NCBI RefSeq assembly: GCF_009380215.1
Contig: NZ_WHUG01000015.1
Location: 1 to 64,000, forward strand
DNA: 64,000 nt
Reading direction: 5' to 3'
From: Rugamonas aquatica
Lineage (GTDB): Bacteria > Pseudomonadota > Gammaproteobacteria > Burkholderiales > Burkholderiaceae_D
In this document: positions 34,240 to 42,560 of the stretch, one piece after another
Position numbering within the stretch: position 1 is the stretch's first letter
Layout: each line of letters begins with the position of its first letter
Notes under the pieces: model-generated
Database searches by the model: none
What the model was told of the DNA's origin: nothing
Seen by the model: the letters and a program-made list of their open reading frames with translations, nothing else
Program-made: the position numbers and the translations under genes

Positions 34240-35283
34240 ATGACCGAAATTACCCTTGCACTGCCTTACGCTCTGCCTCCGCCGGAGATGGCGACCGACC
34301 TGTTGCGCGCACTGAAGACCCCGTCGCTGGCGGCGTTGTTGTCCCGCTACACTCGCTTCGAATACAACAAATATGACAACGACAGCCGGGTGTTGCCGCA
34401 CGAAGCCTGGCTGGCCCACGCGCTCGGGCTGGCGTCCGCGCCCGACCGGCCGGACACCGCCGCGCCGCTGTCCACCGCCGTCATGCAGGGCTGCGGCTTG
34501 CAGGCGGAAGCCCGGCAAGGCCATTGGTTCATCGTCCAGCCGGCGCATATCCAGCTGTCGCGCACCCACCTGCTGCTGTCCGACCCGCGCGCGCTGCACC
34601 TGAACGAGGCGGAATCGCGCGCGCTGTACGAGCTGGCCCGCCCCTGCTTCGAGGAACAGGGCAAGACGCTGCTGCACGGGGCGCCGGGCCTGTGGTTTGC
34701 GCGGGCCGACGACTGGTCCGGCCTGGCCACCGCCTCGCCCGACGCCGCCACCACGCAGAACCTCAGCGACTGGATGCCGGAAGGCGAACACGCCCGCGCC
34801 TACCGCAAGCTGCAAAATGAAATCCAGATGCAGTGGCACGAACATCCGGTCAACGAGGCGCGCCAGGCGCGCGGCCTGCAGCCGGTGAACGCGTTCTGGA
34901 TGTGGGGCGGCGCCGGCCCGCTGGCCGTCTCCCCGCAGCCGCTGGCGATCGACGGCGGCCCGGCGTGGATGGAAGCGCTGGCCGCGCCCGCGCTGCGCCA
35001 GCCGACCGCCGCGCAGCTGATCGCCGCGCCGGGCACGGCGATGCTGGCGGAGCTGATCCCGTCGGCGCAGACCGGCGACTGGGCCGACTGGATCGCGCGC
35101 ATGCAGCGCATCGAGCAGGAGTGGCTGGCGCCGCTGCTGGCGGCCTTGCAGGACGGGCGCATCGGCCGCGTCACGCTGGTGCTCAGCCACCGCAACGGCT
35201 GGAGCACCGTCAGCACCAGCAAACTGGCGCTGCGCAAATTCTGGCGCAAGCCAAACCTGAACCTCTTGATGAAGCAAGCCTGA
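34240..35283 (+). CDS. Conserved recJ-linked protein (often named phosphoglycerate mutase-like)
   Basis: The product begins MTEITLALPYALPPPEMATDL if the ATG at 34240 is used; in-frame ATGs at 34222 and 34162 are also possible and none has a good ribosome site. The 347 residues contain LLLSDPRALHLNEAESRALYELARP, a run of Trp-rich segments, GNK-free regions, KLQNEIQMQWHEHPVNEARQARG, then VNAFWMWGGAG and LVLSHRNGW near the end. I recognise the sequence type from genes upstream of recJ in Oxalobacteraceae, where it carries a phosphoglycerate-mutase-like name with little experimental basis. Its stop codon is followed after one base by the recJ ATG, so the two are one operon. Confidence 0.6.
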   Translation: MTEITLALPYALPPPEMATDLLRALKTPSLAALLSRYTRFEYNKYDNDSRVLPHEAWLAHALGLASAPDRPDTAAPLSTAVMQGCGLQAEARQGHWFIVQPAHIQLSRTHLLLSDPRALHLNEAESRALYELARPCFEEQGKTLLHGAPGLWFARADDWSGLATASPDAATTQNLSDWMPEGEHARAYRKLQNEIQMQWHEHPVNEARQARGLQPVNAFWMWGGAGPLAVSPQPLAIDGGPAWMEALAAPALRQPTAAQLIAAPGTAMLAELIPSAQTGDWADWIARMQRIEQEWLAPLLAALQDGRIGRVTLVLSHRNGWSTVSTSKLALRKFWRKPNLNLLMKQA

Positions 35284-35284
35284 C

Positions 35285-36979
35285 ATGACCCGTATCGCCA
35301 TCCGTCCCTGCCCGTTCCGTGAATCCGAAATGCTGCGCCAGGGCGGCATCCACCCCGTGCTGGCGCGCCTGTACGCATCGCGCGGCCTGACCGACGTGAA
35401 AGAGCTGTCGAGCGAGCTGGCGTCGATGATCCCGCCTTCGGGCCTGCTGCACATCGACGCCGCCGCCGTGTTCCTGGCCGACTCCATCGCCGCCGCCAAG
35501 CGCATGGTGATCGTGGCCGACTACGACTGCGACGGCGCCACCGCCTGCGCGGTCGCGCTGCGCGGCCTGCGGGCCATGGGCGCCAACATCGACTTCATCG
35601 TGCCGAACCGCTTCGAGTACGGCTACGGCCTGACGCCGGAGATCGTCGAACTGACGGCGCGCGAGAAGCAGCCGGACATCATCATCACCGTCGACAACGG
35701 CATCGCCAGCATCGACGGCGTAGCCGAGGCCAACCGGCGCGGCATCGAAGTGGTCGTCACCGACCACCACTTGCCGGCCGATACGCTGCCGGCCGCGCGC
35801 GTGATCGTCAACCCGAACCAGCCGGAATGCGGCTTCCCGAGCAAGCATATCGCCGGCGTCGGCGTGGTGTTCTACGTGCTGCTGGCCCTGCGCGCGGAGC
35901 TGCGCAAGCGCGGCGTGTTCGACGCCCAGACCCAGCCCAAGCTGGACAACCTGCTCGACCTGGTGGCGCTGGGCACCGTGGCCGACGTGGTGCGGCTCGA
36001 TCCGAACAACCGTATTTTGGTGGCGCAGGGCCTGAAGCGCATGCGCGCCGGCCGCATGCACGCCGGCGTGGCGGCGCTGTTCCGCGTGGCGGGCCGCGAG
36101 CCGCGCAACGCCAATCCCTTCGACCTCGGTTTCGCGCTGGGCCCGCGCCTGAACGCGGCCGGGCGGCTGGAGGACATGTCGCTGGGGATCGAATGCCTGA
36201 TCACCGACGACGAAGGCCGCGCATGGCAGCTGGCGCAGCAGCTCAACGAGATCAACCTGAAGCGCCGCGAGATCGAAGCCGAGATGCAGGATGCGGCCTT
36301 GCTGCACCTGGACGCGTTCGAACCGGCCAACAGCAGCACCATCTGCGTGTTCGACGAATCGTGGCACCAGGGCGTGATCGGCATCGTCGCCTCGCGCCTG
36401 AAGGAGAAGTTCTTCCGTCCGACCATCACCTTCGCACCGGGAGCCGACGGCTGGATCAAAGGATCCGGGCGCTCCATCCCCGGCTTCCACCTGCGCGATG
36501 CGCTGGACCTGGTGTACAAGAAGGCGCCGTCGCTGATCGACAAATTCGGCGGCCACGCCATGGCCGCCGGCCTGACGCTGCGCGCCGACGCCTTCGATGC
36601 CTTCGCCGCGGCCTTCGAGGAAGTGGGCCGCGCATGGCTGAGCAAGCAGCAGCTGGAACGCGTGATCGAAACCGACGGCCCGCTGGAAGACGCCTACTAC
36701 ACCACCGCCTTCATCGATTTGATGGATGGCCAGGTGTGGGGCCAGGGCTTTGCGCCGCCGGTGTTCTGCGACGAGTTCCGCGTGGTGAGCCAGCGCATTT
36801 TGAAGGAGCGCCACCTCAAGCTGCTGCTGGAAAAGAACGGCGCGCGTTATGACGCCATCTGGTTCGGCCACGTCGACTCGCTGGGCGAACGCGCCAAGGT
36901 CGCCTTCCGCCTCGACGCCAACGAATACAACGGCGTCACCAAGGTTCAGCTGATGGTGGAGCACGCCGAGCCGGCATAA
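35285..36979 (+). CDS. recJ: RecJ single-stranded-DNA 5'-3' exonuclease
   Basis: A 564-residue DHH-superfamily nuclease, normal length. Metal-binding motifs are VADYDCDGATAC (about 77-88), IIITVDNGIAS, VVVTDHHLPAD (the DHH triad, about 157-167) and NPNQPEC; the DHHA1 part has GGHAMAAGLTL (about 421-431) and the RNA/DNA-binding SGRSIPGFHLRDAL. RecJ works in recombination repair, mismatch repair and base excision repair with RecQ and SSB. It is coupled to the preceding gene (TGACATG). The 120-nt gap after it has no strong terminator. Confidence 0.96.
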   Translation: MTRIAIRPCPFRESEMLRQGGIHPVLARLYASRGLTDVKELSSELASMIPPSGLLHIDAAAVFLADSIAAAKRMVIVADYDCDGATACAVALRGLRAMGANIDFIVPNRFEYGYGLTPEIVELTAREKQPDIIITVDNGIASIDGVAEANRRGIEVVVTDHHLPADTLPAARVIVNPNQPECGFPSKHIAGVGVVFYVLLALRAELRKRGVFDAQTQPKLDNLLDLVALGTVADVVRLDPNNRILVAQGLKRMRAGRMHAGVAALFRVAGREPRNANPFDLGFALGPRLNAAGRLEDMSLGIECLITDDEGRAWQLAQQLNEINLKRREIEAEMQDAALLHLDAFEPANSSTICVFDESWHQGVIGIVASRLKEKFFRPTITFAPGADGWIKGSGRSIPGFHLRDALDLVYKKAPSLIDKFGGHAMAAGLTLRADAFDAFAAAFEEVGRAWLSKQQLERVIETDGPLEDAYYTTAFIDLMDGQVWGQGFAPPVFCDEFRVVSQRILKERHLKLLLEKNGARYDAIWFGHVDSLGERAKVAFRLDANEYNGVTKVQLMVEHAEPA

Positions 36980-37041
36980 AGTCGCGCGGCACAGGACTTT
37001 TAGTACTGCAAACCAGTGCACCCTCGTTAGCCAGGGATAAA

Positions 37042-37075
37042 CGCACATTGAGCGGAAGTAGTCTGCTAATGTGCG
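37042..37075. promoter_or_regulatory. Inverted repeat upstream of the LptA-like gene
   Basis: Perfect 8-bp arms CGCACATT and AATGTGCG with an 18-nt spacer lie 25-58 nt upstream of the ATG at 37100, just before the GAGAGGAG ribosome site. It could be an RNA hairpin in the leader or a dimer-binding operator. There is no T-run. Confidence 0.35.
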
Positions 37076-37099
37076 CGCTATCTTTTGAGAGGAGCCTTG

Positions 37100-37642
37100 A
37101 TGAGACTTCTGCTTGCGGCACTGGCGCTTTCACTTCCTATGCTCGCCTCGGCGGAGCGAGCCGACAGGTTCCAGAAAACCGTCATTTCCTATGACGGTGA
37201 GATGCACTACGACACCGTAAAGGGAGTCAGCAAATTCAACGACCATGTCCAGGCATCGAAAGGCAGTCTGCTCATTTCATCGGATTATCTGACGGCGGCC
37301 CAGTCGCCCGAGGGGGACTACCTCTACACCGTCACTTCGCTGAAAGACAACGTCGCCAGGTTCAAGCAAAAGCAGGATTCTGCGAATGACAAATGGGTGA
37401 GCGGCGAAGGCAAAAGTATCGCGTACCGCGAGAAAGACGACCTCCTCACGATTGACGACAACGCAAAAGTCAGAATCATCGAAAACGGCAGCGTCACCGG
37501 CGAGGCGACAGGCGCACAAATTACCTACGACGCCAGAACCGAGCAAATCGTCGTAAAAAGCGCTAACGACGCCACAGGCAACGGTAAAAAGGTGCGCTCC
37601 ATGTTGATCCTGATGCCCAAGCCCGATCCGCTAAAGGAATAG
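37100..37642 (+). CDS. LptA/OstA-like periplasmic protein
   Basis: A 180-residue protein with a signal peptide (MRLLLAALALSLPMLASA|ERADR) and an OstA/LptA-type beta-jellyroll: KTVISYDGEMHYDTVKGVSKFND, VQASKGSLLISSDYLTAAQS, AYREKDDLLTIDDNAKVRI and TGAQITYDARTEQIVVKS follow the family pattern of tagging, value and unit strands. The start is set by a strong GAGAGGAG site. LptA bridges lipopolysaccharide across the periplasm; the canonical lptA sits with lptC and lptB, absent here, so this is probably a paralogue rather than the main bridge. Confidence 0.75.
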   Translation: MRLLLAALALSLPMLASAERADRFQKTVISYDGEMHYDTVKGVSKFNDHVQASKGSLLISSDYLTAAQSPEGDYLYTVTSLKDNVARFKQKQDSANDKWVSGEGKSIAYREKDDLLTIDDNAKVRIIENGSVTGEATGAQITYDARTEQIVVKSANDATGNGKKVRSMLILMPKPDPLKE

Positions 37643-37650
37643 GCGCGCGC

Positions 37651-38097
37651 TCATTTATTCCCGCACACCTCGACGCCACCATCGAACACGATGCGCCAGG
37701 TGTTCGGCGCCTCCAGCCGCCAGACCGAACTGAATCGCGCGATCAGCTTGCCGTCCGGGCCGTGCACCGGACCCGAGGTCTTGGCCAGCGTGCCTGAGGC
37801 CAGCACTTCGACCTCGTCAGGTTCCCAGGTGAACGGCGCATCCGGCTTGGCGAAGAACTTCTTCCACTCGTCCGCCACGGCCTTCTTGCCGCGCAAGGGT
37901 TGCGTGCCGCCGCTGAACACGGCCTCATCCGACAAGAACGCCACGAAAGCCGCATGATCGCGCGCCTTCATGGTCGCCGCGAATGCCCGCTCGACATTGG
38001 CCACCTGCTCCTGCACGCCCGTGAATGCCGGCGCCGCGCCCGCAGTCGCCGCCATCACCGCCAATACGCCCGCCACTGCCAATTTTGCCCATTTCAT
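37651..38097 (-). CDS. Secreted NTF2/SnoaL-like protein
   Basis: A 148-residue protein, start at 38097 supported by GGGGAG at 8 nt. It has a signal peptide (MKWAKLAVAGVLAVMAATAGAA|PAF) and an NTF2-like fold of the DUF4440 kind: QVANVERAFAATMKARDHAAFVAFLSDEAVFSGG, RGKKAVADEWKKFF, then GTLAKTSGPV and WRLEAPNTWRIVFDGGVEVC. Such small cone-shaped domains bind or isomerise small molecules; no substrate can be read from the sequence. It is convergent with the LptA-like gene (8 nt between stops). Confidence 0.75.
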   Translation of the reverse strand: MKWAKLAVAGVLAVMAATAGAAPAFTGVQEQVANVERAFAATMKARDHAAFVAFLSDEAVFSGGTQPLRGKKAVADEWKKFFAKPDAPFTWEPDEVEVLASGTLAKTSGPVHGPDGKLIARFSSVWRLEAPNTWRIVFDGGVEVCGNK

Positions 38098-38151
38098 AGC
38101 CGATCTCCCCTGTTTTATAGACAAGACGATATTAATCCAGTTGATCCTCGG

Positions 38152-38186
38152 TTGCTACCCATCCTGAAAAGGAGTATAACTACTCC
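38152..38186 (+). promoter_or_regulatory. Promoter and operator of the Xre-RES toxin-antitoxin operon
   Basis: TTGCTA (38152-38157), 17 nt, TATAAC (38175-38180) form a sigma-70 promoter. A perfect inverted repeat GGAGTA-TAAC-TACTCC (38171-38186) covers the -10, the classical place for autorepression by the antitoxin. GGAGG (38193-38197) is the ribosome site of the antitoxin gene. Confidence 0.65.
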
Positions 38187-38201
38187 ATCAACGGAGGATT
38201 T

Positions 38202-38639
38202 ATGAATCTGACCTACGCCTACCCACGTAGCCGCTTCGAACCAACCGTACTGGTCGACCTGAACGCCAAGGCCGAGCGCGAGCGGCTCTCCAAGGCGGCC
38301 CTGAAAGGCTTTTTCAAGCTGGCCGCCGCCTGGAAACTGCGCGACGACGACGCCCGCGAACTGTTGGGCGGCATCTCCAGCAGCGCTTACTACGAATGGA
38401 AAAAGAACCCTGAACGCACACTGGAGGTGGACTGCATCACCCGCATCTCCTACCTGCTGGGCATCTACAAGGCACTGCACATCCTCTACGGCGACAAGCT
38501 CGCCGACGAATGGATGGGGCTCGCCAACACCAACATCATCTTCGGCGGCCGCACACCGCTGACCTACATCGCCGCCGGCGGCCTGCCCGCCATGCAAACC
38601 GTCCGCCAATTGCTGGACGCACGCCGCGGAGGACTGTAA
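38202..38639 (+). CDS. MbcA/ParS/Xre antitoxin of a RES system
   Basis: A 145-residue Xre-type antitoxin: an N-terminal helical DNA-binding part (LSKAALKGFFKLAAAWKL, DDARELLGGISSSAYYEWKKNP) and the C-terminal MbcA/ParS toxin-binding domain (RISYLLGIYKALHILYGD, ADEWMGLANTNIIFGGRTPL). In this family the C-terminal helices block the NAD site of the RES toxin and the complex represses its own promoter. The toxin gene follows with no gap, and a palindromic operator overlaps the promoter. Confidence 0.93.
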   Translation: MNLTYAYPRSRFEPTVLVDLNAKAERERLSKAALKGFFKLAAAWKLRDDDARELLGGISSSAYYEWKKNPERTLEVDCITRISYLLGIYKALHILYGDKLADEWMGLANTNIIFGGRTPLTYIAAGGLPAMQTVRQLLDARRGGL

Positions 38640-39329
38640 GTGCCGGTCAGCCTGATTCCGCCCCTCACCCCGCTGCGCCAGTTCGACACCTGCCGCCTGC
38701 TGCCATCGCGCTTCGCCGACATGGAAGACTCGGTACTGGCCCCGCTGGCCGACAACGACCAGGATCTGCGCGACCTGTTCGAACTGGATAACGCCACCAA
38801 CGCGCGCCTGCAGGCGCAGAACGGCGGCGCCCCCGGCATCACGATGGATGAACTGGTGTTCGGCGTGCCGAACTTCCGCATCGTGAACGCCGCCTATACC
38901 TACGCCCGCCCTGAAGGCAGCCGCTTCAACGGCGGCGACCGCGGCGCGTGGTACTGCGCCTTCGACGCCGAGACGGCGCTGGCCGAAATCACCTTCCACA
39001 AAACCGTCGAATACGCCGAGATCAACCGCTTCGACGACAGCGTTCAGTACCAGACCATGCTGGCCGACTTCACGGCCCAGTTCCACGACCTGCGCGGCCA
39101 GGCGCGCTACCTGGGCTGCCTGGCGCCGGACAGCTACATCGAATCGCAGATCCTGGCCGAACGCCTGCTGGAAGGCGGCTCGCTGGGCATCATCTACCCG
39201 AGCGTGCGGCTGGCGGGCGGCATCAACCTGGCCTGCTTCCGGCCCGCGCTGGTGGGCAATGTTCGCAAAGGCGCGGTCTATCGGTTAACATGGCGGGGTA
39301 GCCCGGAACCGATCATCGAAATTATCTGA
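38640..39329 (+). CDS. RES-domain NAD-degrading toxin
   Basis: A 229-residue RES-family toxin starting with GTG directly after the antitoxin stop. The name-giving residues are seen in YTYARPEGSRFNGGDRGAWYC (Arg and nearby Ser/Asn), the Glu in ETALAEITFHKT, and a Ser in the later ESQILAERLLEGGSLGIIYPSVR region. RES toxins such as MbcT and Res split NAD+ and stop growth when freed from the antitoxin. The product is longer than the minimal domain (about 150 residues), with an extra N-terminal stretch of about 70 residues as in the COG5654 group. Confidence 0.93.
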   Translation: MPVSLIPPLTPLRQFDTCRLLPSRFADMEDSVLAPLADNDQDLRDLFELDNATNARLQAQNGGAPGITMDELVFGVPNFRIVNAAYTYARPEGSRFNGGDRGAWYCAFDAETALAEITFHKTVEYAEINRFDDSVQYQTMLADFTAQFHDLRGQARYLGCLAPDSYIESQILAERLLEGGSLGIIYPSVRLAGGINLACFRPALVGNVRKGAVYRLTWRGSPEPIIEII

Positions 39330-39332
39330 ATC

Positions 39333-39662
39333 ATGCAAACCAAACCTGAAAACGACACCGACCTGCGTCTCAAAGTGAATCGCGAAACCGCGCGCCTGCC
39401 ATGGACCGAACTGCTCAAGCATTTCGCCGCCGGCAACGTGGTGTGGATCGCCGATTCGCTGGACCTGGTCGATGTGGCCGTGCGCATCTCGCACGACGAC
39501 AAGGCCAACATCGGCCAGTGGATGAACGCCGGCCTGCTCGCCAAAGTCAGCGACGAGCAGGCGGCGAAATGGCTGGAGACCAACGCCGAACTGTGGGCAG
39601 TCGTCGTCAGCCCCTTCATCCTCGTCCAGCAGGAAAAGGCTGTTCCAGCCAGCGTGCATTAA
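39333..39662 (+). CDS. DUF2288 family protein
   Basis: A 109-residue cytosolic protein with the DUF2288 pattern: ARLPWTELLKHFAAGNVVWI, DLVDVAVRISHDD, IGQWMNAGLLAKVSDEQAAKWL, LWAVVVSPFILVQ. The family is widespread in proteobacteria and has no known function. It starts 3 nt after the RES toxin, so it may be read from the same transcript, although DUF2288 is not a usual toxin-antitoxin partner. Its last 4 nt overlap the end of the convergent amylase gene. Confidence 0.8.
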   Translation: MQTKPENDTDLRLKVNRETARLPWTELLKHFAAGNVVWIADSLDLVDVAVRISHDDKANIGQWMNAGLLAKVSDEQAAKWLETNAELWAVVVSPFILVQQEKAVPASVH

Positions 39663-41506
39663 AACTTGAAGCTGCCCGCGTCGAGTGTGACCGATCCGCC
39701 GCAAGCCGGCGTGGTCGCTTCGCGATTGCCGCTGGCGGTGGACTGGTTACTCTCCCACACGGTGCTCACGCCGTACTTCATGAACTTGTACTGGATCGCC
39801 GTCGACGGCGGCAGCTGGAAGGTGCGCGACCACGGCACGTTGGCGCCGCTGCCTTCGATGTTCAGCTGATCGCTGGCGCCCTGCACCCAGTTGCCCAATT
39901 CCGCGCGGTTGCCCACCACGTAGACGTTCTGCCCCACCACCGTATTCGCGTTCGCCACGCGGAAGGTCACGGGCACCGTGGTGCACGTACCGCCGCCACC
40001 GCCACCGATCTTCTGGTTGATGTGCAGCGCCACCGCAGGCACGGTCGCGCCGCCATTGGCCGGTATGCTCACGCTGATGACGCCATTGCTGCCGACGGTG
40101 ACGCTGTCGCCGGTGCAGGCCGTGCCGGCCGCGTTCAACAGTCCGTGCACCACGTTGCAGTAAGTCCCGGCAGGCAGCAGCGTTTGCAGCGAAGCGTTCC
40201 AGGCCGCGTACTCATTGTTGATCGCCACGAAGCCCTTGGCGCCGCGTCCGAACGCGATCTGGTTGGCGGTGCCGTTGGTGAAGTAGTCCACGCCCTGCCC
40301 CGATGTCGCCGCGCGGAAGGCGACCATGTTCGAGATGTCGCTCCAGCGATGGATGAAGTCCCACTGCTGGTTAATCAGCGGATTACCGCTGGCATCGAAC
40401 GGGCTGGCGCTCGGCGGGGCCTGGTCGAAACTGGTGAAGCGGAAGCCCGAATGCAGTTGCGCCGAGCCGTAAGGCCACGCCAGCATGAAGATGTTGGCCA
40501 GGTCGTAGCGCTTGGTGCCTTGCGTGTCGTTGGTGGCGCCCGAGACGTAGTTGCTGGCCACCAGCGAGCTGCCGTTGCGCTCCGTGTCCCAGTTATTGAC
40601 GAAGACGGTCGCCTTCTCGCTCGGCACAAAGCCCCAGGTGCCGCCCCAGTTGCCCGGCGTGCCCATGATGGCGCGCACCTGCGACAGACTGGCGCCGTTC
40701 TCGTTGCGGAACATGGCCTTGATGGCGAAGGTGTACTGGAATTCGTTCAGCGTGCCGACGCTGTAGTAATCGGAGCGCACCACGTTACTGTCGGGGATAA
40801 CTTCCTGCGTGATCCACAGCGCCTCGCCGGCCTTGGTGGTGTGCGTGACGCCGCTCATGATCGCCTGCAGATCGCCCGGCTGCATATGCTTGGCGGCGTC
40901 GAAGCGCACGCCGTCCACGCCCATGTTGATCAATTTTCTCAGGTAGGTCTTGACCTGGCCTTGCACGTAGGCGCCGTCGGTCTTCAGGTCCGGCAGGCCG
41001 CTCAGGCGACAGAACATCACGTTGTAGCGATTGCCCGGCGAGCCGTAGTCGCCGCCGGCGATGTCGCAGGCGGGATGGAAATCGCTGGCGCTGAAGAAGG
41101 GATAGGCCAGCGTCGTCGAGTTCCATGTCGAGCCATCGGTGGCGGTGCCGGAACCGGCTGCCAGATGGTTGACCACCACATCCGCATACACGCGCACCTT
41201 GGCGGTATGGCAGGTGTTAATCATCGTCTGGAACTCGGCTTCGGTGCCCATATTGCTCTTCAGCGTAGCGAAGTTCACCGGCTGATACACGTCCCACCAT
41301 GCCCCCAGGCTGGCCGAGGCCTGCGGCGGCGACACCTGCACCGCGCCAAAACCCTGCGGCCCGAGCCAGTTGGTGCACTCCTTGGCGATGTCGTTCCACT
41401 TCCAGCGGAACATCTGCACCGAGGTGTCGGCGGGATTGAATGCGGCATGCGCAGGCGCGAGGGCGCAACCGCCCAGCAGGCCGGCGGCCAGTAAGGATTT
41501 CATCAT
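39659..41506 (-). CDS. Secreted GH13 alpha-amylase with C-terminal CBM20
   Basis: A 615-residue starch-degrading enzyme. The N-terminus has an export signal; LGGC at residues 11-14 could act as a lipobox, otherwise cleavage after APAHA is likely. GH13 regions: ADVVVNH (108-114), GVDGVRFDAAKH with nucleophile D203, ITQEV with acid/base E235, and VFVNNWDTERN with D307. The last-named usually reads NHD; here Trp replaces His. After domain C a Gly-rich linker joins a starch-binding CBM20 (about 510-615; VYVVGNRAELGNW). A GGAG ribosome site lies 6 nt before the ATG. It stands alone, with a LacI-like palindrome upstream, which fits control by a maltose-type regulator. Confidence 0.93.
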   Translation of the reverse strand: MMKSLLAAGLLGGCALAPAHAAFNPADTSVQMFRWKWNDIAKECTNWLGPQGFGAVQVSPPQASASLGAWWDVYQPVNFATLKSNMGTEAEFQTMINTCHTAKVRVYADVVVNHLAAGSGTATDGSTWNSTTLAYPFFSASDFHPACDIAGGDYGSPGNRYNVMFCRLSGLPDLKTDGAYVQGQVKTYLRKLINMGVDGVRFDAAKHMQPGDLQAIMSGVTHTTKAGEALWITQEVIPDSNVVRSDYYSVGTLNEFQYTFAIKAMFRNENGASLSQVRAIMGTPGNWGGTWGFVPSEKATVFVNNWDTERNGSSLVASNYVSGATNDTQGTKRYDLANIFMLAWPYGSAQLHSGFRFTSFDQAPPSASPFDASGNPLINQQWDFIHRWSDISNMVAFRAATSGQGVDYFTNGTANQIAFGRGAKGFVAINNEYAAWNASLQTLLPAGTYCNVVHGLLNAAGTACTGDSVTVGSNGVISVSIPANGGATVPAVALHINQKIGGGGGGTCTTVPVTFRVANANTVVGQNVYVVGNRAELGNWVQGASDQLNIEGSGANVPWSRTFQLPPSTAIQYKFMKYGVSTVWESNQSTASGNREATTPACGGSVTLDAGSFKF

Positions 41507-41624
41507 CTTTATCTCCGTGTCGTTATATTTTGTTTTTTGGGAAATACTGCAGCCCAGATAAAATGTAGCAGAACTACAGTAAACAACAAGCGGAACTCGC
41601 TAATGTTTTTTACAATTATCCATA

Positions 41625-41636
41625 GGAATCGATTCC
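41625..41636. promoter_or_regulatory. LacI-type palindrome upstream of the amylase gene
   Basis: GGAATCGATTCC is a perfect 12-bp palindrome with a central CG, as in operators of LacI-family sugar regulators. It lies about 120 nt upstream of the amylase ATG in the divergent AT-rich region. No LacI gene is in the window. Confidence 0.35.
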
Positions 41637-41708
41637 ACCCATCTCTCCCCCGACACATATGTAATACGATTACTCTCTCAGCACTGCCACATAGTCAATC
41701 CCCGGCAG

Positions 41709-41723
41709 CCCATGTATCATGGG
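41709..41723. promoter_or_regulatory. Palindrome CCCATG-TAT-CATGGG before the GntR gene
   Basis: A perfect inverted repeat with 6-bp arms and a 3-nt centre, about 37 nt upstream of the preferred start of the GntR regulator. Position suggests an autoregulatory operator. An in-frame ATG (41712) lies inside it; if that were the true start the palindrome would be in the coding sequence. Confidence 0.4.
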
Positions 41724-41759
41724 ACGAAAAAACGACACTACGATACCAACAGCCACTTC

Positions 41760-42446
41760 ATGTCCAGCACACTCCCCGCCGAAAGCGCCAACGATATCGC
41801 CAACAACCTCGCCGAAGCCATCGCGGCGCGCAAGCTGCCGCCGGGGACCAAGCTGCGCGAAGAAGCGCTGTGCCGCCTGTATTCGGTCAGCCGCACCAAG
41901 ATCCGCGCCGCGCTGCTGATACTGTCGAAGGACAAGTTAATCAATATGGTTCCCGACAAGGGCGCCGTGGTCAGCCAGCCCAGCGAACAGGAGTCGCGCG
42001 AGATCTTCGCGGCGCGGCGCATCATCGAAGCGGCGCTGGCGCGGGAGTTCACCGCCAAGGCCAAGGCGGCCGATTACAAAATGCTGGAGAAGCACCTGAA
42101 GGAAGAGCGCAACGCGCTGTCGCAAGTGCCGTCGAAGATGCGCCAGCAGCTGCTGGGCGATTTCCACGTGCTGCTGGCGGACGTGGTGGGCAACCAGGTG
42201 CTGAGGGAGATCGTGCGCGAGCTGGTGGGCCGCAGCTCGCTCATCACCATGCTGTATCAATCGGAGCGCGACGCCGCCTGCTCGTCCGACGAACACGCCG
42301 CCTTCCTGGCCGCGGCCCGCTCGGGCGACGCGGACAAGGCGGCGGAGCTGATGCTGCACCATCTGAGCCATGTGGAAGCGGCGCTCAATTTCGACGTCAA
42401 CGCCAGCCCGGCGAAGAAAGACCTGGTCTCCGCGCTGCTGATGTAG
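41760..42446 (+). CDS. GntR-family regulator, FCD (FadR-type) effector domain
   Basis: I choose the ATG at 41760 (MSSTLPAESANDIANNLAEAI); a start at 41712 would add 16 residues. The 228-residue product has the GntR winged helix (ARKLPPGTKLREEALCRLYSVSRTKIRAALLIL, about 23-55; VPDKGAVVSQPS) and a helical FCD domain with the metal-binding histidines expected in FHVLLADV and HHLSHVEAAL. Relatives often control purine, pyrimidine or carboxylate use. The purine deaminase and permease genes lie 1.7 kb downstream on the other strand, so it may control them, or the neighbouring arabinanase; the sequence does not decide. No good ribosome site is visible. Confidence 0.85.
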   Translation: MSSTLPAESANDIANNLAEAIAARKLPPGTKLREEALCRLYSVSRTKIRAALLILSKDKLINMVPDKGAVVSQPSEQESREIFAARRIIEAALAREFTAKAKAADYKMLEKHLKEERNALSQVPSKMRQQLLGDFHVLLADVVGNQVLREIVRELVGRSSLITMLYQSERDAACSSDEHAAFLAAARSGDADKAAELMLHHLSHVEAALNFDVNASPAKKDLVSALLM

Positions 42447-42560
42447 CGATACGGATCGCGGTATCAGTCCCCGATAAAAATTCATTGGACGCGTTCTCGC
42501 GCCTGTCGCAGCATGAAATCCTGCATCGGCAGACACAAAACCTATAACGCGAGACGACAA

